The notes under the pieces: generated by a model
What the model was told of the DNA's origin: nothing
The model's input: the letters and a program-made list of their open reading frames with translations, nothing else
The model's database searches: none
Part shown: positions 24,143 through 35,040 of the stretch, in pieces
Layout of the letters: every line of letters begins with the position of its first letter
How positions within the stretch are numbered: position 1 is the stretch's first letter
Source of the DNA: Parelaphostrongylus tenuis
Taxonomy: Eukaryota; Nematoda; Chromadorea; Rhabditida; Metastrongylidae
NCBI GenBank assembly: GCA_019055375.1
Contig: JAHQIW010002019.1
Location: forward strand, 1 to 64,000
Reading direction: 5' to 3'
Length of the DNA: 64,000 bases
Position numbers and translations under genes: made by a program

Positions 24143-24306
24143 CGGCAACCAACCCGTCAGCGGTTTGGCCTAGGTAGTCGCGATCGACATTGAACCATGT
24201 CACGCTAAGAGATCCTGGATATTGGATGATCGAACAAACTTTTTTTATTCAGCAGCTTTAAGCGGTGGTATGATGTTATATACACATCACTCTAGATCTT
24301 TGGGCT

Positions 24307-24432
24307 GACAAATAGATGCGTTGTAGGGTAGAAAGAGTGGTGTCAAACTAGGTGCTGGTAGTGCAACGGGTTAGAACACGCACCCTCGGGTAGGGTGAAG
24401 TGCAGTGCGGGTTTAAGTCCCGACTGACGCAG
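24307..24432 (+). mobile_element. tRNA-like SINE (family 2), copy b
   Basis: Plus strand 'agatgcgttgtagggtagaa' leader, GGTAGTGCAACGGGTTAGAA (A box), GCGGGTTTAAGTCCCG (B box), ending TGACGCAG. The ends GCGTCA/TGACGC in the family can pair like a tRNA acceptor stem. It sits head-to-head with copy a, 165 bp apart. Confidence 0.7.
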
Positions 24433-24802
24433 TTTTCAATATTCTATAACAACGGATATATTAAGATTTTAGGCTATTTAGAGTTTTGATCTCAAGGAAA
24501 CTTCACCATTATGAAAAGGCTAACTGTATTATTATCAGGAAAGTTACAGTAGTTCGAGTGAAAAGAACGCTCACATGTCTTAAGAACTTTTACAGTATGA
24601 AAGTTGTGAGAAAACGCATTCGTAACTGCTCTGACAAATTACGTATCTCATAGTAATAATTTATATAATGTTGATTTTCTTTAAATTTCAGCAGTACATT
24701 TGCTCAACAGTTAATAACTCGCAGCTACAACATCAAGCAATAACAATCAGTCCCTGATAATCATAACCGGCCAATATTTTTTTATTTGTATATCCTCATA
24801 TT

Positions 24803-25660
24803 AGGTGTACAAATTACTGCTCCATCGCTTGATCATTTTTCTGCTGTAATAATAGTGAAAATATAGACATGCAAATTATGAAAGTGCGCTAAAAACGCCA
24901 AATATGTATACGATCTTTACACACAATATTTTGAATGATGTTCTTTACAGGATTTTGAAGATAAAGTTTTCGGTACCCGAAAGGCACTATTTGCAGGAAG
25001 CTTTACATTACATCTTCAATATCAGAAAGAATCGTCGCCGACTAAAAGGAAAACTTTTTTGTATCCTATAGTGATTGGAGATCAAAAGTGCACCAATTTG
25101 ACAATCAACAGTGCACACGATCATAGACTGACCCCGAGAAAGCCGGCAAAATCGACTTTAAAACAATAATGATTCTTGGAAAGAGGATTAGGTGTACATT
25201 TGGTGCTATCAGAAAGGTTTCCTCTACTACGAGCTCTTGAATTCTGATGAAACGATCTATGTAACACTTTACCAACAACAATTAACCTGCTTAAATTACG
25301 AATTTCAAATAAAACGACCGGAATGCGCCGTGAGACACAAGAAACTGATCTTGCTGCAAAATAACGCTCGACTTAATGTTGCAAAACGGACTGAGAAAGT
25401 CATAAGGGAGCTGAGATAGAAGGATTTATGTTCTGTCTTACCCGACTTACCCTCCCGACATTGCACCGTGAAATTACCACTTTTAACTAACAGGTTCATA
25501 TTACAAATCCGCAAGTTGAAAAACAATTATTACCAAACTTTACCAATCTTAAGTATCAAATTTTTCTTCGACAAAATTCATGAATTACCCGAAAATTAGG
25601 AGAATGTTTTTGTCGATGATGAAAATTATATATCCACTGATGTAGAGCGATGAGCAATAC
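24803..25660 (+). pseudogene. mariner transposon with broken transposase
   Basis: The element seems to start at a TA followed by TTAGGTGTACAAATTACTGC, a typical mariner terminal repeat start. Recognisable coding blocks follow: IVIGDQKC and LTPRKPAKSTLK (around the first catalytic Asp, 25060-25160), then VYIWCYQKGFLYYELLNSDE, then QQQLTCLNYEF, KRPECAVRHKKLILLQNNAR (25192-25419), and a C-terminal block ending KIHELPEN*ENVFVDDENYI at about 25630. The second catalytic Asp of the HDNA motif is Asn (QNNA). There are several stops and shifts. The right terminal repeat was not found; a family 2 SINE follows at 25663. Confidence 0.8.
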
Positions 25661-25662
25661 AT

Positions 25663-25770
25663 TCGCGTCAGGCGGGACTAGAACCCGCACCTCACTCTTT
25701 CCGGAAATGCGTGCTCTACCCGCTACACTATTGGCGCCCATTTTGAGTATCGCTCTTTCCACGCTGATGG
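25663..25770 (-). mobile_element. tRNA-like SINE (family 2), copy c
   Basis: Minus strand GGCGCCAATAGTGTAGCGGG then TAGAGCACGC (A box), GCGGGTTCTAGTCCCGCC (B box) and TGACGC end. The conserved leader 'gtggaaagagcgatactcaa' precedes the head. It lies at the 3' end of the mariner relic. Confidence 0.7.
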
Positions 25771-25814
25771 AAATTATTTTGAATTAACTTCAAGTTAAAA
25801 TGTTTTTCATACTA

Positions 25815-26640
25815 ATTGAATATTAACTTGAACTCGGAGTTGATACTTTGACTGTTGTCTTCATTAGATGTGCGAACCCCAGCACATGCCCCATTCGTCT
25901 CTTTGTTGCCCGACAGTCGTCCATGACGGTGGTCTAATTTGAGCATGGCGGCTAGTGCGAGTGTCATACCGTGACATGAAAGATATTGACAGCTACAAGT
26001 GTAGCTCCTTATTTTTTTACGAACACGTCCCTTCAACGTGTAGGTGGTCGTCATCGAAGGCGCGTGCATTACTGTGGAATCCATTCTACAGTTCTTCTCG
26101 TCCATCTGTCGTCTGTTTTTCTCAATATATAACCATCCCATCCGTGTTTCGCTATAGATGTGTAGACCTCTGGGTCACGAAGATGGGATAGACCTTGAAA
26201 ATCTGAGCAACGTAAGCCGGCAAAATGTTGTGTGCGCCGACTAAATTACAGAAGATATCGTTCAAGCGCTATAAGAGTTGTTCGTAGCAGTCTTAACGTG
26301 GTCTGAGTATTAGTCCTCATTTCAGCTACATAGGAGAGCTCCGGAAGGACCGCTGAATCCAAAAGGTGAGCACGGAGATTTGAATCCGTTAGTAGTCGGC
26401 GGCTTCTTTGAAAGGCTCTAATGCGGTCCATGCTGCTCTCCTCCTCCTATCTAATTACTCCTTCATGTTGTTTTCCATATTCAATGATCGCCCAAGGTAC
26501 ACATGCGAAGTGGCTTCTGCATTCAGAGAACCATTCATTTCTATTTGATCACCATTGCACGGGTTCCTCATAAACCTTCTAATTCAGAAGATCGAACATT
26601 TAGATCGCTAAAAACGACAGAGTCATATTTCTACATCTAA
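25815..26640 (-). pseudogene. RTE-type LINE C-terminal fragment (second RTE lineage)
   Basis: Minus-strand blocks in order: SHVYLGRSLNMENNMKE, then RRRRAAWTALEPFKEA, LTDSNLRAHLLDSAVLPELS (26246-26431), then KHGWDGYILRKTDDRWMRRT and a degraded RPPTR block, ending near SNEDNSQSINSE. This is the order of the region after the reverse transcriptase in nematode RTE elements. It differs from the element at 27.7-31 kb and looks like a second lineage. Multiple stops; 5' truncated, as is usual for LINEs. Confidence 0.75.
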
Positions 26641-26694
26641 TACGATTTCTACGTTGTACATTGTGCATACATCAACGACTTTGTGATACATAAT

Positions 26695-26945
26695 AGATTC
26701 AACGGTGTTATATCTTGGAGCAATCTATTTGTAAAGCAATGCAGTTTGCAATACAGTACGCAACTTATGCCTAGAATATACAATCTCCAGAAGATTGCCA
26801 TAATCTCACCACTTTAGAAGTACATTTTGATGAGAAGAACGAAAGGATTCTTTGCCAACGTATTTCTGACAATGGCTATACCTCTCAACTTTTTCAACCT
26901 TTTTCTGAAGCAAGCACGTTGTCCAACCTTTACGAAATCGAGTCC
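26695..26945. repeat. Dispersed ~250-bp repeat R3, copy 1
   Basis: Aligns with 32107-32360 in the same orientation; shared blocks include 'cctagaatataca', 'ttaccataatctcat/c', 'tttagaagtacatt' and 'gaaaggattctttgc'. Class unknown. Both copies lie just downstream (on the + strand) of RTE/SINE debris. Confidence 0.75.
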
Positions 26946-27337
26946 TATCTGATGCTAATGTTTTGCATGCCAGTTAACATCACTATGTATAGATAGAACA
27001 TTGCACCGCCTCAAAAAGTGCTCAAATAGAAAATATATTTTGCATTTAACGATGCAATTGACTATATTGGTATCTCGCTTTTAAACATTATGATCTGACA
27101 GTAGATTTTGAGCCCTTCATAGAGTCTGTTAGGGCACTTTTACAGTGCAAGACACGTGCTTCGGACTTACAGCATCGTCACAAGCAAGCGCTCCTAATGA
27201 GTTGATTAAAGATTCAGTACGATTTAATAGATACATTCGTGATTTATACCTGTGACTATTCGGTGTCAATATGTAATTTCTGCACTTTCCTCTGTCAATT
27301 ATTTATTGTTTCCTGATTTATAGATGTGCGTGCACAG

Positions 27338-27399
27338 ACAGTTAGTAATGCAGCATGAATATTGTAATATTGCAATATTCATGCCGCATTACTAGCTGT
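27338..27399. repeat. Near-perfect palindrome, 27-bp arms
   Basis: Left arm 27338-27364 (TTAGTAATGCAGCATGAATA core) and right arm 27373-27399 match at 25 of 27 positions around an 8-bp centre TAATATTG. It could form a cruciform or be a tiny fold-back MITE. Confidence 0.8.
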
Positions 27400-28138
27400 A
27401 TTGTTGTATGCTTCGCTTATATTCGATATATAAAATCAATAACACCTCAGAAGGGCCTAACAGAAGAAAATGCTCATTTGTTTCCTGATTCATAGACGTC
27501 GGTGCGTGGCCAAGCAATTGCCAAACTCATCATGTGATCTTTGAAGCCAAACCCCACCTCATACCCCTCTCCGGCAGTCAATAACGAGCTCCCTATAGAA
27601 CGCCAAGACCACCTCATACAATATCTTCACGTTGGAGCTATCAAAATCGAGAGTTAGGAAGCCATCAAAAGGCTTTTAACTTTAGAGGAACTTCTCTAAG
27701 ATATCAACTGTATCACCTGTCATCCCGTTGATCGTCGAGTGACTCGAGCGAGATCAGCAACACTTCCACTTTTTCTTATCGCGTGCAAGAGTAGCTCAGT
27801 GGGTCCTCCTCAATCTAGGGATTCGCTAAACATCATATCTTTCTTCTACAGCTTTCGCGAAAAAATGGACACACGGGTCGGAGGTGGTCATGTAGAGCGC
27901 TTGATGTCCCAACAAGTAGAACGGCGTCTCTGATTTTTGGTCGTTGACGCAAGTCGGAACTTCGGATCTTTTCCATCATTTACGAGACACGGGATACTCC
28001 TAGCATCGACCTTTCGACTGCGCGCTCGATAACTCCATGTGAATTTTCATCCTGCTTACGTAATGTCAAGGTTTCTCCTGCATAAGTTAGGGCAGGGATA
28101 ATCGTCGAGTCGAAAAGGCGGACATGGTGAAGAATGTT

Positions 28139-29214
28139 CTATGTCCTCTTTACTACATCTTCGATGCTCTCCAACATTCTCCTAGCTGCTCGTTTCCTCC
28201 TGCTCAGCTCTAGAGCTAGGTTACTCATCATGTTGATTTCACGACCTAGATAGACGTAACTGGAGCATTCGGTGATTGTCGTTCTGTTGAGCGTGAACGG
28301 GGCATTCGAAACCCATCCGTTCCTCATGGGCATCGTTTTCGCTAAATTTAGTTGAGGACCAATCTATCCACAAGCGTTATCGAAACTGGTCAACATTCGT
28401 TCCGCTTGGCTGATGTTTGGTGTATGAGGACGGTATCATCAGTGAAGCCAAAATGGTTTGATTGTCGACCGTCAGTTTTCACTCCCATATCTCCCATTCG
28501 AATGTTTGAATGACGTTGGAGGATAGCACTGAAGAATTTTGGCGGAACTGTATCGCCTTGTTGAACCCCACTTCTTACTGTCGATGGGGATGTTGTTGTA
28601 GAATAGAGATATTTTGGTCGTGAAATCCTTATATAGCTCACGAAAGATCATTATATACCGAGTGGGAATGCTCTGGGATCCAGAGTCTTTATAACCGCTT
28701 CTGTTTCCAATGAATCGAAGGCATTCTTCAGATCAATGAAAGTAAGGTAGAGCGGTATTTTGTACTCTGGTGAAACATCGATGAGTCTTGTAATCGTGTG
28801 GATGTGGTCTATGGTACTAAATCCTTTTCGGAACACGGCTTGTTCGCATGGCTGCTCTTCGTCACGTGTTCTGTCAATCCTATTCAGAATGACTCGAGTG
28901 AAGAGTTTCTAGGCAACGGAAAGCAAGCCAATTGGGCGATAATTGCCTATGTCTTGACGGTCTCCCTTTTTGAAGAACAGCACGGTCTTGCCGGCCTTCC
29001 ATTGAATGGGAGCCTTGCATTCTTACAGGTAGCAAGTGAAGAGCCGAGCCAGGGTGTCGATGAGAACTGGCGGTAGGTTCTTCGGGTGTTCTGGTCTAAT
29101 CCTTTGTGGACCGGGTGTTGTACTGTTCTTCACCGACGATATAGCATGTCGGATTTCGGAAAAGAGGACGGGTGAAACGACATATTCATCCTCTTTCGAT
29201 TTATATGACAGCAA
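28139..29214 (-). pseudogene. RTE reverse transcriptase domain (broken)
   Basis: In order: SSVKNSTTPGPQRIRPEHPK (29023-29214); FRKGFSTIDHIHTITRLIDV then LYLTFIDLKNAFDS (28651-28836, motif A with the first catalytic Asp); SGVQQGDTVPPKFFSAILQ (motif B) and FGFTDDTVLIH (28390-28641, motif C, F-x-DD intact); then NAPFTLNRTTITECSSYVYL GRE (28139-28333). Each block is in a different frame or ends in a stop, so no functional polymerase is encoded. Confidence 0.85.
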
Positions 29215-29799
29215 GAGGATATGACTTACGAAGAGATCCGAATATTACTGGTGGGTGATTTTCTCCATTGTCCTTCTGGAAGCTGTAAGTGTCCCGTTAG
29301 GGCATCGGAGTGCAATAATCGTGGTCTTATAAAAAGCCTCGCTGGGCTTTGCGAATGCCTTTCTCACCTTCTGCAGCTTCTGCCATAACTACTGTTCGTC
29401 TCTCTTTGAGGTCTTCTTTTACCGCTTCTCTGCAGCGATTAGCCGTTCAAACGTAAGGTTTCGGTTGCCTGTAACTTGTGCGATTCCACATTGACTATCA
29501 ACAAGAGTTTCTGCAGAGAAAAGCGTCTCTTCGTTACTTTAGGACTCTCGGCTTTGATAGCGCTAACGTGAAGATAATCAACGAGCCGATTGTATTCTGC
29601 GTCGATGTTGTCGACAACGGTATCTTTCGAAAAGCAGACTGAATTTGAATACATCCCGGTTGATGGTAATTCTGGAACTTCGTTGTCTGAATTTAGCGGC
29701 TTTCCTACCTCTCCGCGAGGAACGGAACGTTGCGAAGGAAGCAATGGTCTAATCTCGTGTAGAATTTAGGAACAACAGCGACATCGGTTAAGTAAAATC

Positions 29800-30410
29800 T
29801 TCGATTTACTATGACGTGATGTATTTCATTATGACACTCTCCATTGGGACACTTCTACGTGCATCGCTGAAAGTGAGGCTTTGGAATTGTGATTCTTGGA
29901 TGTTTGGGTCGTCATGATATACTCAGATAGCCTCTCACCGTGCTCATTCCATTCTAATCCATAGTGCTCAATGTGACGTTCTTCAGACGTTCATCTACTT
30001 CCAATTTTTGCATTGAAATCTCCAACAATAACCTTAAAGAATGTATGATCTTCTCTAAAGAATTCTTCAAGGTCCATATAGAACGCCTCGACTTCGTCTT
30101 TGTCATGGCTTGATGCTGGTGCGTAAGCAATAAAGATGTTCGAAGCCGGCACAGAGCCACATCATTTCAACCGTAATCGTCCAGATACGGGATGTCAGTT
30201 GTTCAAAGAAACCAGTGTTCACGGTCAAATTCGATTTGACGAGGACGCCAACGCTACCGACACCTCTGCTATCGCATGTTCCGAGGAACAGTTCTTCTTC
30301 GGTGCCACATATAGAGTGAAAAAAATAGCCTCTTCTCCTCTCAGTCAGGCCGATCACATCGTAGCTTATTCTTCTTGCTTGAATCAGTAAGTCTTCTACA
30401 GCGGATTCAT
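29800..30410 (-). pseudogene. RTE endonuclease domain (broken)
   Basis: Segments on the minus strand, joined by shifts: ESAVEDLLIQARRISYDVIG, then LTERRRGYFFHSICGTEEEL and FLGTCDSRGVGSVGVLV, then VIVGDFNAKIG. These are the 'DVIGL-ETR', 'LG--DSRG-GGVGVLV' and 'GDFNAK-G' blocks of the APE-like endonuclease that nicks the target for priming. The GDFN motif Asp is retained. A small plus frame across 30136-30390 is a shadow. Confidence 0.8.
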
Positions 30411-31009
30411 GAGCAACGGTTCCTGCACTTAGTTACAGATAATCATTTTAGTTCGTTTTGATCTTAGCAGCCCAGTTTGGCCTTGAGATTTTAGCAGCCT
30501 TTACGTTTTCGTCCTACCTGGCGCTGCCGTACCAGGGGCTCCTTCGTGGTCAGGGGAATGAGGCCCATATTTGCTACTGTTCTTACATTTTATACCAAAG
30601 GTATAGCATCCTAGACTCTTATCGTGGAGGTTGGGTACTCACGAGTAGCTTGTCAGTCTCTCCGGAGGAGTGAGAAGAGCTTATTCGTTAAAGGCGACCC
30701 GAACCGCCCCCCATGTACTTCCAGCCGCTTGATTGCGGGCTTTTGGCTGACTTGACTCGTAGAAATAGGGTTTTGTCAATTCGGCGCCTGCAAAAGCAGG
30801 GAGTTTATCTCTCGAATCCACATGCGTCTCTGGGGAGCACACAGTCGCTTTTGGTTTGCGTTCATTCCCTATCCACCTCCTGGGGACGCGCTATGTGCCC
30901 TCATGACTAACCGAGCGAAATCCCTCAAAGAGGGATGTCCGTGGCCTTAGAGTATAGGAGTGTAAAAATCTAGGTCTAGTAATCAGTGAATCTATGGTGG
31001 GCTTTGTGT

Positions 31010-31400
31010 GTGCTTCCTCCAGCTTCTGCATCTCTGACCACAATTAATTCTCTAAGCTTTCTAAATTGCCTTTTTTGACCTCTCTGCAGTGTTTAGCACT
31101 ACCCTCGATGCTAGCATATGGTGGTGGCTCAACAGTTACACATTCCAGAAAGACAATAGAGGAATTCATCCACAATTAGTACTAATATTTCTCCAATAGT
31201 CGCGTCATCTTGTCGCTATAAGAGTTAAGCAAGGGCAGATGTGCTGTTTTATCGGTTGCTTCTTCCAAAATCCTACTGGATTTTTCGTCGGCAAATAATC
31301 GAACAGCATCCACTGAGGACAGGATAAGATCTGAACACCTTGAGAGCCTCTCAACACTCTTCATCAACTTTCTGGCTCGTGACTTTATTAGCTACGTGTC
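31010..31400 (-). pseudogene. RTE linker-region fragment, uncertain
   Basis: Minus-strand sequence near 31020-31125 (SAKHCREVKKGNLESLEN, then LWSEMQKLEEAHTKP) resembles the region between endonuclease and RT of the neighbouring RTE ('CREA-K-DL-ERR', 'AEAAE-GK'). The rest of the interval, including a 61-codon frame at 31182-31367, is not recognisable. Confidence 0.4.
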
Positions 31401-31546
31401 AGAATGTCAGAATGTAAGGTTTCTAGCCAATCGTAAGCATACAGGACTGAGTTGGTGTTTAAAAAGGAAGAGCTTTACAATACTGACAACAATCACCCAG
31501 GCTGTTTGTTGTCTGTCGTCCATTCTTTACTTATGTCATCCAAAAC

Positions 31547-31765
31547 ATGATTGATAGGACACTGAATGACGAACGATTATGCGAAGAATTAGATATTTTA
31601 ATTATATTTTTTACTGGATGCTACATTCCCACAATCACTAGGCTCATCAAAGTTTCGCGAGAGTACAGACTACCGCTATGTCTCACTTTCATCATATCTA
31701 GTTCTTTGATTGACTTGAAGAGGGAGCAGTTCAGAAGCTTTGAATGGTTTGGGCACCTCTGCTAA
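31547..31765 (+). pseudogene. RTE reverse transcriptase fragment
   Basis: Plus-strand translation contains ITRLIKVSREYRLPLCLTFI followed by SSSLIDLKREQF, matching the RT motif A neighbourhood ('HTITRLIEVSREY--PLCLTFIDLKKAFDS') with a short rearrangement in the middle. It is in the opposite orientation to the 27.7-31 kb element and closer in sequence to the second RTE lineage. No other RT motif follows. Confidence 0.75.
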
Positions 31766-31964
31766 GTATACAGCGGTTATTTATGAGCAGTTTAGAATTT
31801 CGCAATTAAAGTATCTTCATTTTATAATAATACCACTACCGACCTAACAGGAGAAATTCACGACACGATGCTGTCTTTTCAAAATTTTCTTCTAACTCCC
31901 TTAAGAAAGTCATGCGATTTTCTTCTAGCTCCCTCGAAAATGTCATGCAAACCATAGAATCAGC

Positions 31965-32106
31965 ATTAAAAGATAAAGCTTCTGGCGTTAATCAGTTCCT
32001 GAAAAATGCGTCCACGCTTTCGTCTTCAGTTTTGAACTTCGCTTGAGGTGATTCAATGCATTCTGGCCCCCACAATGACTTACGGTGGCCTTCCGCTCTA
32101 TATCCT
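31965..32106 (-). mobile_element. SINE family 1, 3' fragment
   Basis: Minus-strand tail 'agctttatctttt' preceded by the conserved SINE body blocks 'gaatgcattgaatcacctca' and 'gtcattgtgggggccagaat'. The tRNA head is missing, so this is a 5'-truncated copy. Confidence 0.6.
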
Positions 32107-32360
32107 AATAGATTCAACTGGTGTTCATATTCTGAAGCAACCTGTTTGTAAGCCATTGCAGTCTTCAATGCACATTATGTAACTCATACCTAGAATATAC
32201 AGACTCCAAATGATTACCATAATCTCATCAGTTTAGAAGTACATTTCGATGAGAAGATTGAAAGGATTCTTTGCAAGCATGCGTCTGACAGCTGCTACAC
32301 CTGGCAAAAAAAAATTTTCTTCTTTTTCAGGTGCAAGCACGTTACCCAAGTTTTCACAAA
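32107..32360. repeat. Dispersed ~250-bp repeat R3, copy 2
   Basis: Direct-orientation partner of 26695-26945, with a run of about nine A's inserted near 32310. Confidence 0.75.
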
Positions 32361-33975
32361 CTTATTCGTAACATTCATCACAGCTGCCGCCGTCGCGGTG
32401 TGGCTGATGGTCTATTGAGGACACGTTGGATGTCGGCTGAAGCGCTAAATCCTAAGTAGTTGCCGTGTTCGTCCACTTTGAACTGCCTGTGTTTGACTTT
32501 ACGGACGTAGTTTCATTAGATTCCCGAGCGTTGATCGGACGTACCTTCGCGATTTCCGGTACTCTAGTCTATGGATCGATGACAGAGCAGTGCATTGTCA
32601 AAACCATCCTACTTCTTTCTTTTTCATCTGCCTAAACATAATTAAGCCACTCTGGCTCTGCTCTTTACTAATCCCTGTGCACAGTCGCATAAGCGTGGTC
32701 TATTGGCTAACCTTTGCCGTCTTCTTACAAGTCCCTGTCAAGTAAGTGTGTTTTTATAACAGAATCGGCAAGGAAAAGTTAGTATGACAGTCAACTGCGA
32801 AGAGCGTTCTTCGTTAATCTATGAGGATGTCCATTAAGCTCGTCACAGCACCGTCTGCGAAGCGACCGGAAAGGTCTAGGATTCTTGTCTACGCCTGGGT
32901 AAGTCATCATTTCGTAGGTGTAACCACTTTACCACAAAGTGACGGCTTTGGTTTGTGTCTGTTCCGTTTACAAGGATTGATACTAGTGCAGCTTTCTTTA
33001 TTTCTTTCAAACCGCACCATTATCTTAAGGGCATAGAATTTTTTTCTTGAATGTATACATCCATATAACTTTTGTTGAACAGTATTAGCAGCTGGCGCAT
33101 CATGTACAAAGTGTCCTGTGCATCTCACCACTTACTATCTGCTAATCAAGTGACAGATAACCTCTCGGAGTCAATCTATTATCATGATTCTCAATTCCAA
33201 ATTGAGGTTATGAAAAGATGGGTGACTGTTCCAAAATCCTTCACCTCGGAGAATGGCACATCACTCACCTGAAGTTGCAAGCAAGTAACTTTCTTCATCT
33301 AATTAATTCCTGTATTTCTCCACTCCTCGTTTCCCTGCTGGCCATAGATGTTCGTCCGCTTCACAGTTAATTCGACAGTTTGTTATAAGCGACTGGCTTG
33401 CTGCATTTGCACAGAATCCCCTTTGAAAGCTCGCTCCTGTTTCGCTGAAGGAAGAGAGAAGGGATGTTGGGCGACACCACTTTTCTCGACCATCATCCAC
33501 TTAACCGGTATCAGCTGAACGTTCTTGCACCTGACTCTCCACGTCACCAATCACGCACTGAAATACGCGGGACAGAAAAGAAATCATCAATAATTATACA
33601 TTCGGGGGTGAATCTCATCGGAGATAAGTGGTTCACCAAGACATCGCCAGTGTACCTATGAATGGCTGCAACTGACTGAAGTTGTTCTTATCAGAGTTGT
33701 ACGGGGAATAGGGACTGGACAAGACATAGGCAATCGCACAACTGACCATGAACTCAAAAAATTTATGTAAAGCTCGTAAATTTCATACGCCATGTTCAGC
33801 ATCAAGACAGCCTCGATAAAATGTGCTCATAGTAGAGAATGAATTGAGAAAAAGTTGACACGGATAAAGCGATAAAACAGAGTTGTTTTTTAATGATTTC
33901 CAATTTTTGAAGTACAATAACAAACATTTATTGTCTCCCGATTTTGAACACTTTTACGAATTTTATCGGTTCAAG
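32361..33975. other. Intergenic DNA, nothing recognised
   Basis: Several 60-75 codon frames on both strands (32821-33661) show no motif, and no repeat relationship was noticed. Confidence 0.4.
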
Positions 33976-33980
33976 TATAG

Positions 33981-34278
33981 ATAAAAAGATAACGCTCTCA
34001 GCCTTGATCAGTCTCCTTGAAGAATGTGCCATGCATTCTTCGTCAATTTTTAGCATAGTTTAAGGTGACTGAATGCATATCTGGCCTTTACAATGACTCG
34101 CGGTGACCTTCTGCTGTATTGAGTTGGTGCTGCTCATCCACCGAGACAAATCTGCGACCAGTACGGCGCCCATTTACCTAAGTCGGAGGGATGAATGGCT
34201 TTGTGAGCCAGGAGAGCAGGATCAAGCCATCGGCCTTGCACGTGAAGTAGAGTACCTGCAACACTGAGTCACATGCGT
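33981..34278 (-). mobile_element. SINE family 1, full-length but diverged
   Basis: On the minus strand it runs from the tRNA-like head (about 34278, degraded 'acgcatgtgactcagtgttg') through the family body (blocks 'ctcaccaa/acaaagccattc', 'gaccttcaccgcgag' equivalents, 'ccagatatgcattcagtcac') to a tail 'gagagcgttatctttttatc'. No clean target duplication was found. Confidence 0.7.
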
Positions 34279-34678
34279 GCATAAATGTGGAGAGATTATA
34301 CAAAGTAGGATGGAAATGCTTGGTAAAAGTAACTATAACTTTTCGGCACGTATTTGACTTTTCTCGGTAAAGATGTGGGTTATAACGGAATCATTCACTT
34401 TAGCTCCACTGAAGTTACACAACTCCTTTTATTGACAGAAAGATTACAAATTTTGTTAGAAAACTACTAAGTTAGCATTGTAGAGCACGGCGCTAGCCTC
34501 GCTTCGTACCCTTCCAAACGGCCTGCAGGCCAAAATTAGCTGCGTTTGTAAAGGGATAGGAAATATTGAGCAGATTCTAAACCAAAATTGGCAGAGGAAT
34601 TTTATAAGTTTACCATCGTTAACAAAAAAGTATTATATCAATGTTAGCATTGACAAAATACAAGGTTATCAGGATTTT

Positions 34679-34740
34679 TTGTGCATTAACATATACATAT
34701 GTATATGCATACTATGTATGTATATGTATATGTCACAGTC
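34679..34740. repeat. Degenerate TATG/TA microsatellite
   Basis: Alternating 'atacatatgtatatgcatac' type sequence next to the SINE at 34760. AT-rich alternating tracts also flank the youngest SINE at 40.2 kb. Confidence 0.7.
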
Positions 34741-34759
34741 TTTGAACTTTTTGCTTACG

Positions 34760-35040
34760 TGTGCATGTAGAGCAGTGGTTAGAGGTGCTCTGAGTCACAC
34801 AAAATGTCGATGGTTTGATCCCAAGCTCATGGTTCACCAAACTGTTCCATCCCAACAGGGTCCGTCACTTGAATGGTTGCCACACTTGTCTGGAAGGATA
34901 CCAGCACTTAACTGATGATTCTGTAGACCGAATTGCTCTAGAAATCAGATCTGCATTTAATCACTTCATATAATGCTAGAATTTCAGAAGAATGCCTGGC
35001 GCATCCATCAGGGACTGATCGACGCCTAGGGCCTCATCAT
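34760..35040 (+). mobile_element. SINE family 1, diverged copy
   Basis: Head GTAGAGCAGTGGTTAGAGGT (A box) and GATGGTTTGATCCCAAGCTC (B box), then the family body 'ggttcaccaaa', 'tctgcatttaatcact' and 'tgcctggcgcatccatcagg', with a lost TTTATCC tail. The overlapping 78-codon frame is a shadow. Confidence 0.75.

Larger units (their letters stand above)
27695..30960 (-). mobile_element. RTE-clade LINE retrotransposon, near full length, decayed
   Basis: Reads on the minus strand from a 5' UTR (about 30960-30480) through an AP-like endonuclease (30410-29800), a linker (29750-29400), the reverse transcriptase (29214-28390) and a C-terminal tail (28333-27735), ending near 'gatgacaggtgatacagttg'. Both the 5' UTR and the 3' end are shared with the copy at 51745-54545, which defines the ends. 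Stops and frameshifts interrupt every domain, so it is inactive. It probably belongs to the abundant RTE group of strongylid nematodes. No target duplication was identified. Confidence 0.85.

Noticed and set aside
24020..24432. Functional tRNA genes
   Set aside because: A and B boxes are present, but anticodon arms do not fold well, acceptor ends are imperfect and the units share non-tRNA flanks, so they are SINE-like copies.
25187..25200. 'attaggtgtacatttgg' as a second mariner terminal repeat
   Set aside because: It lies inside the transposase coding blocks, and the downstream frame continues the protein, so the match to the end at 24803 is chance.
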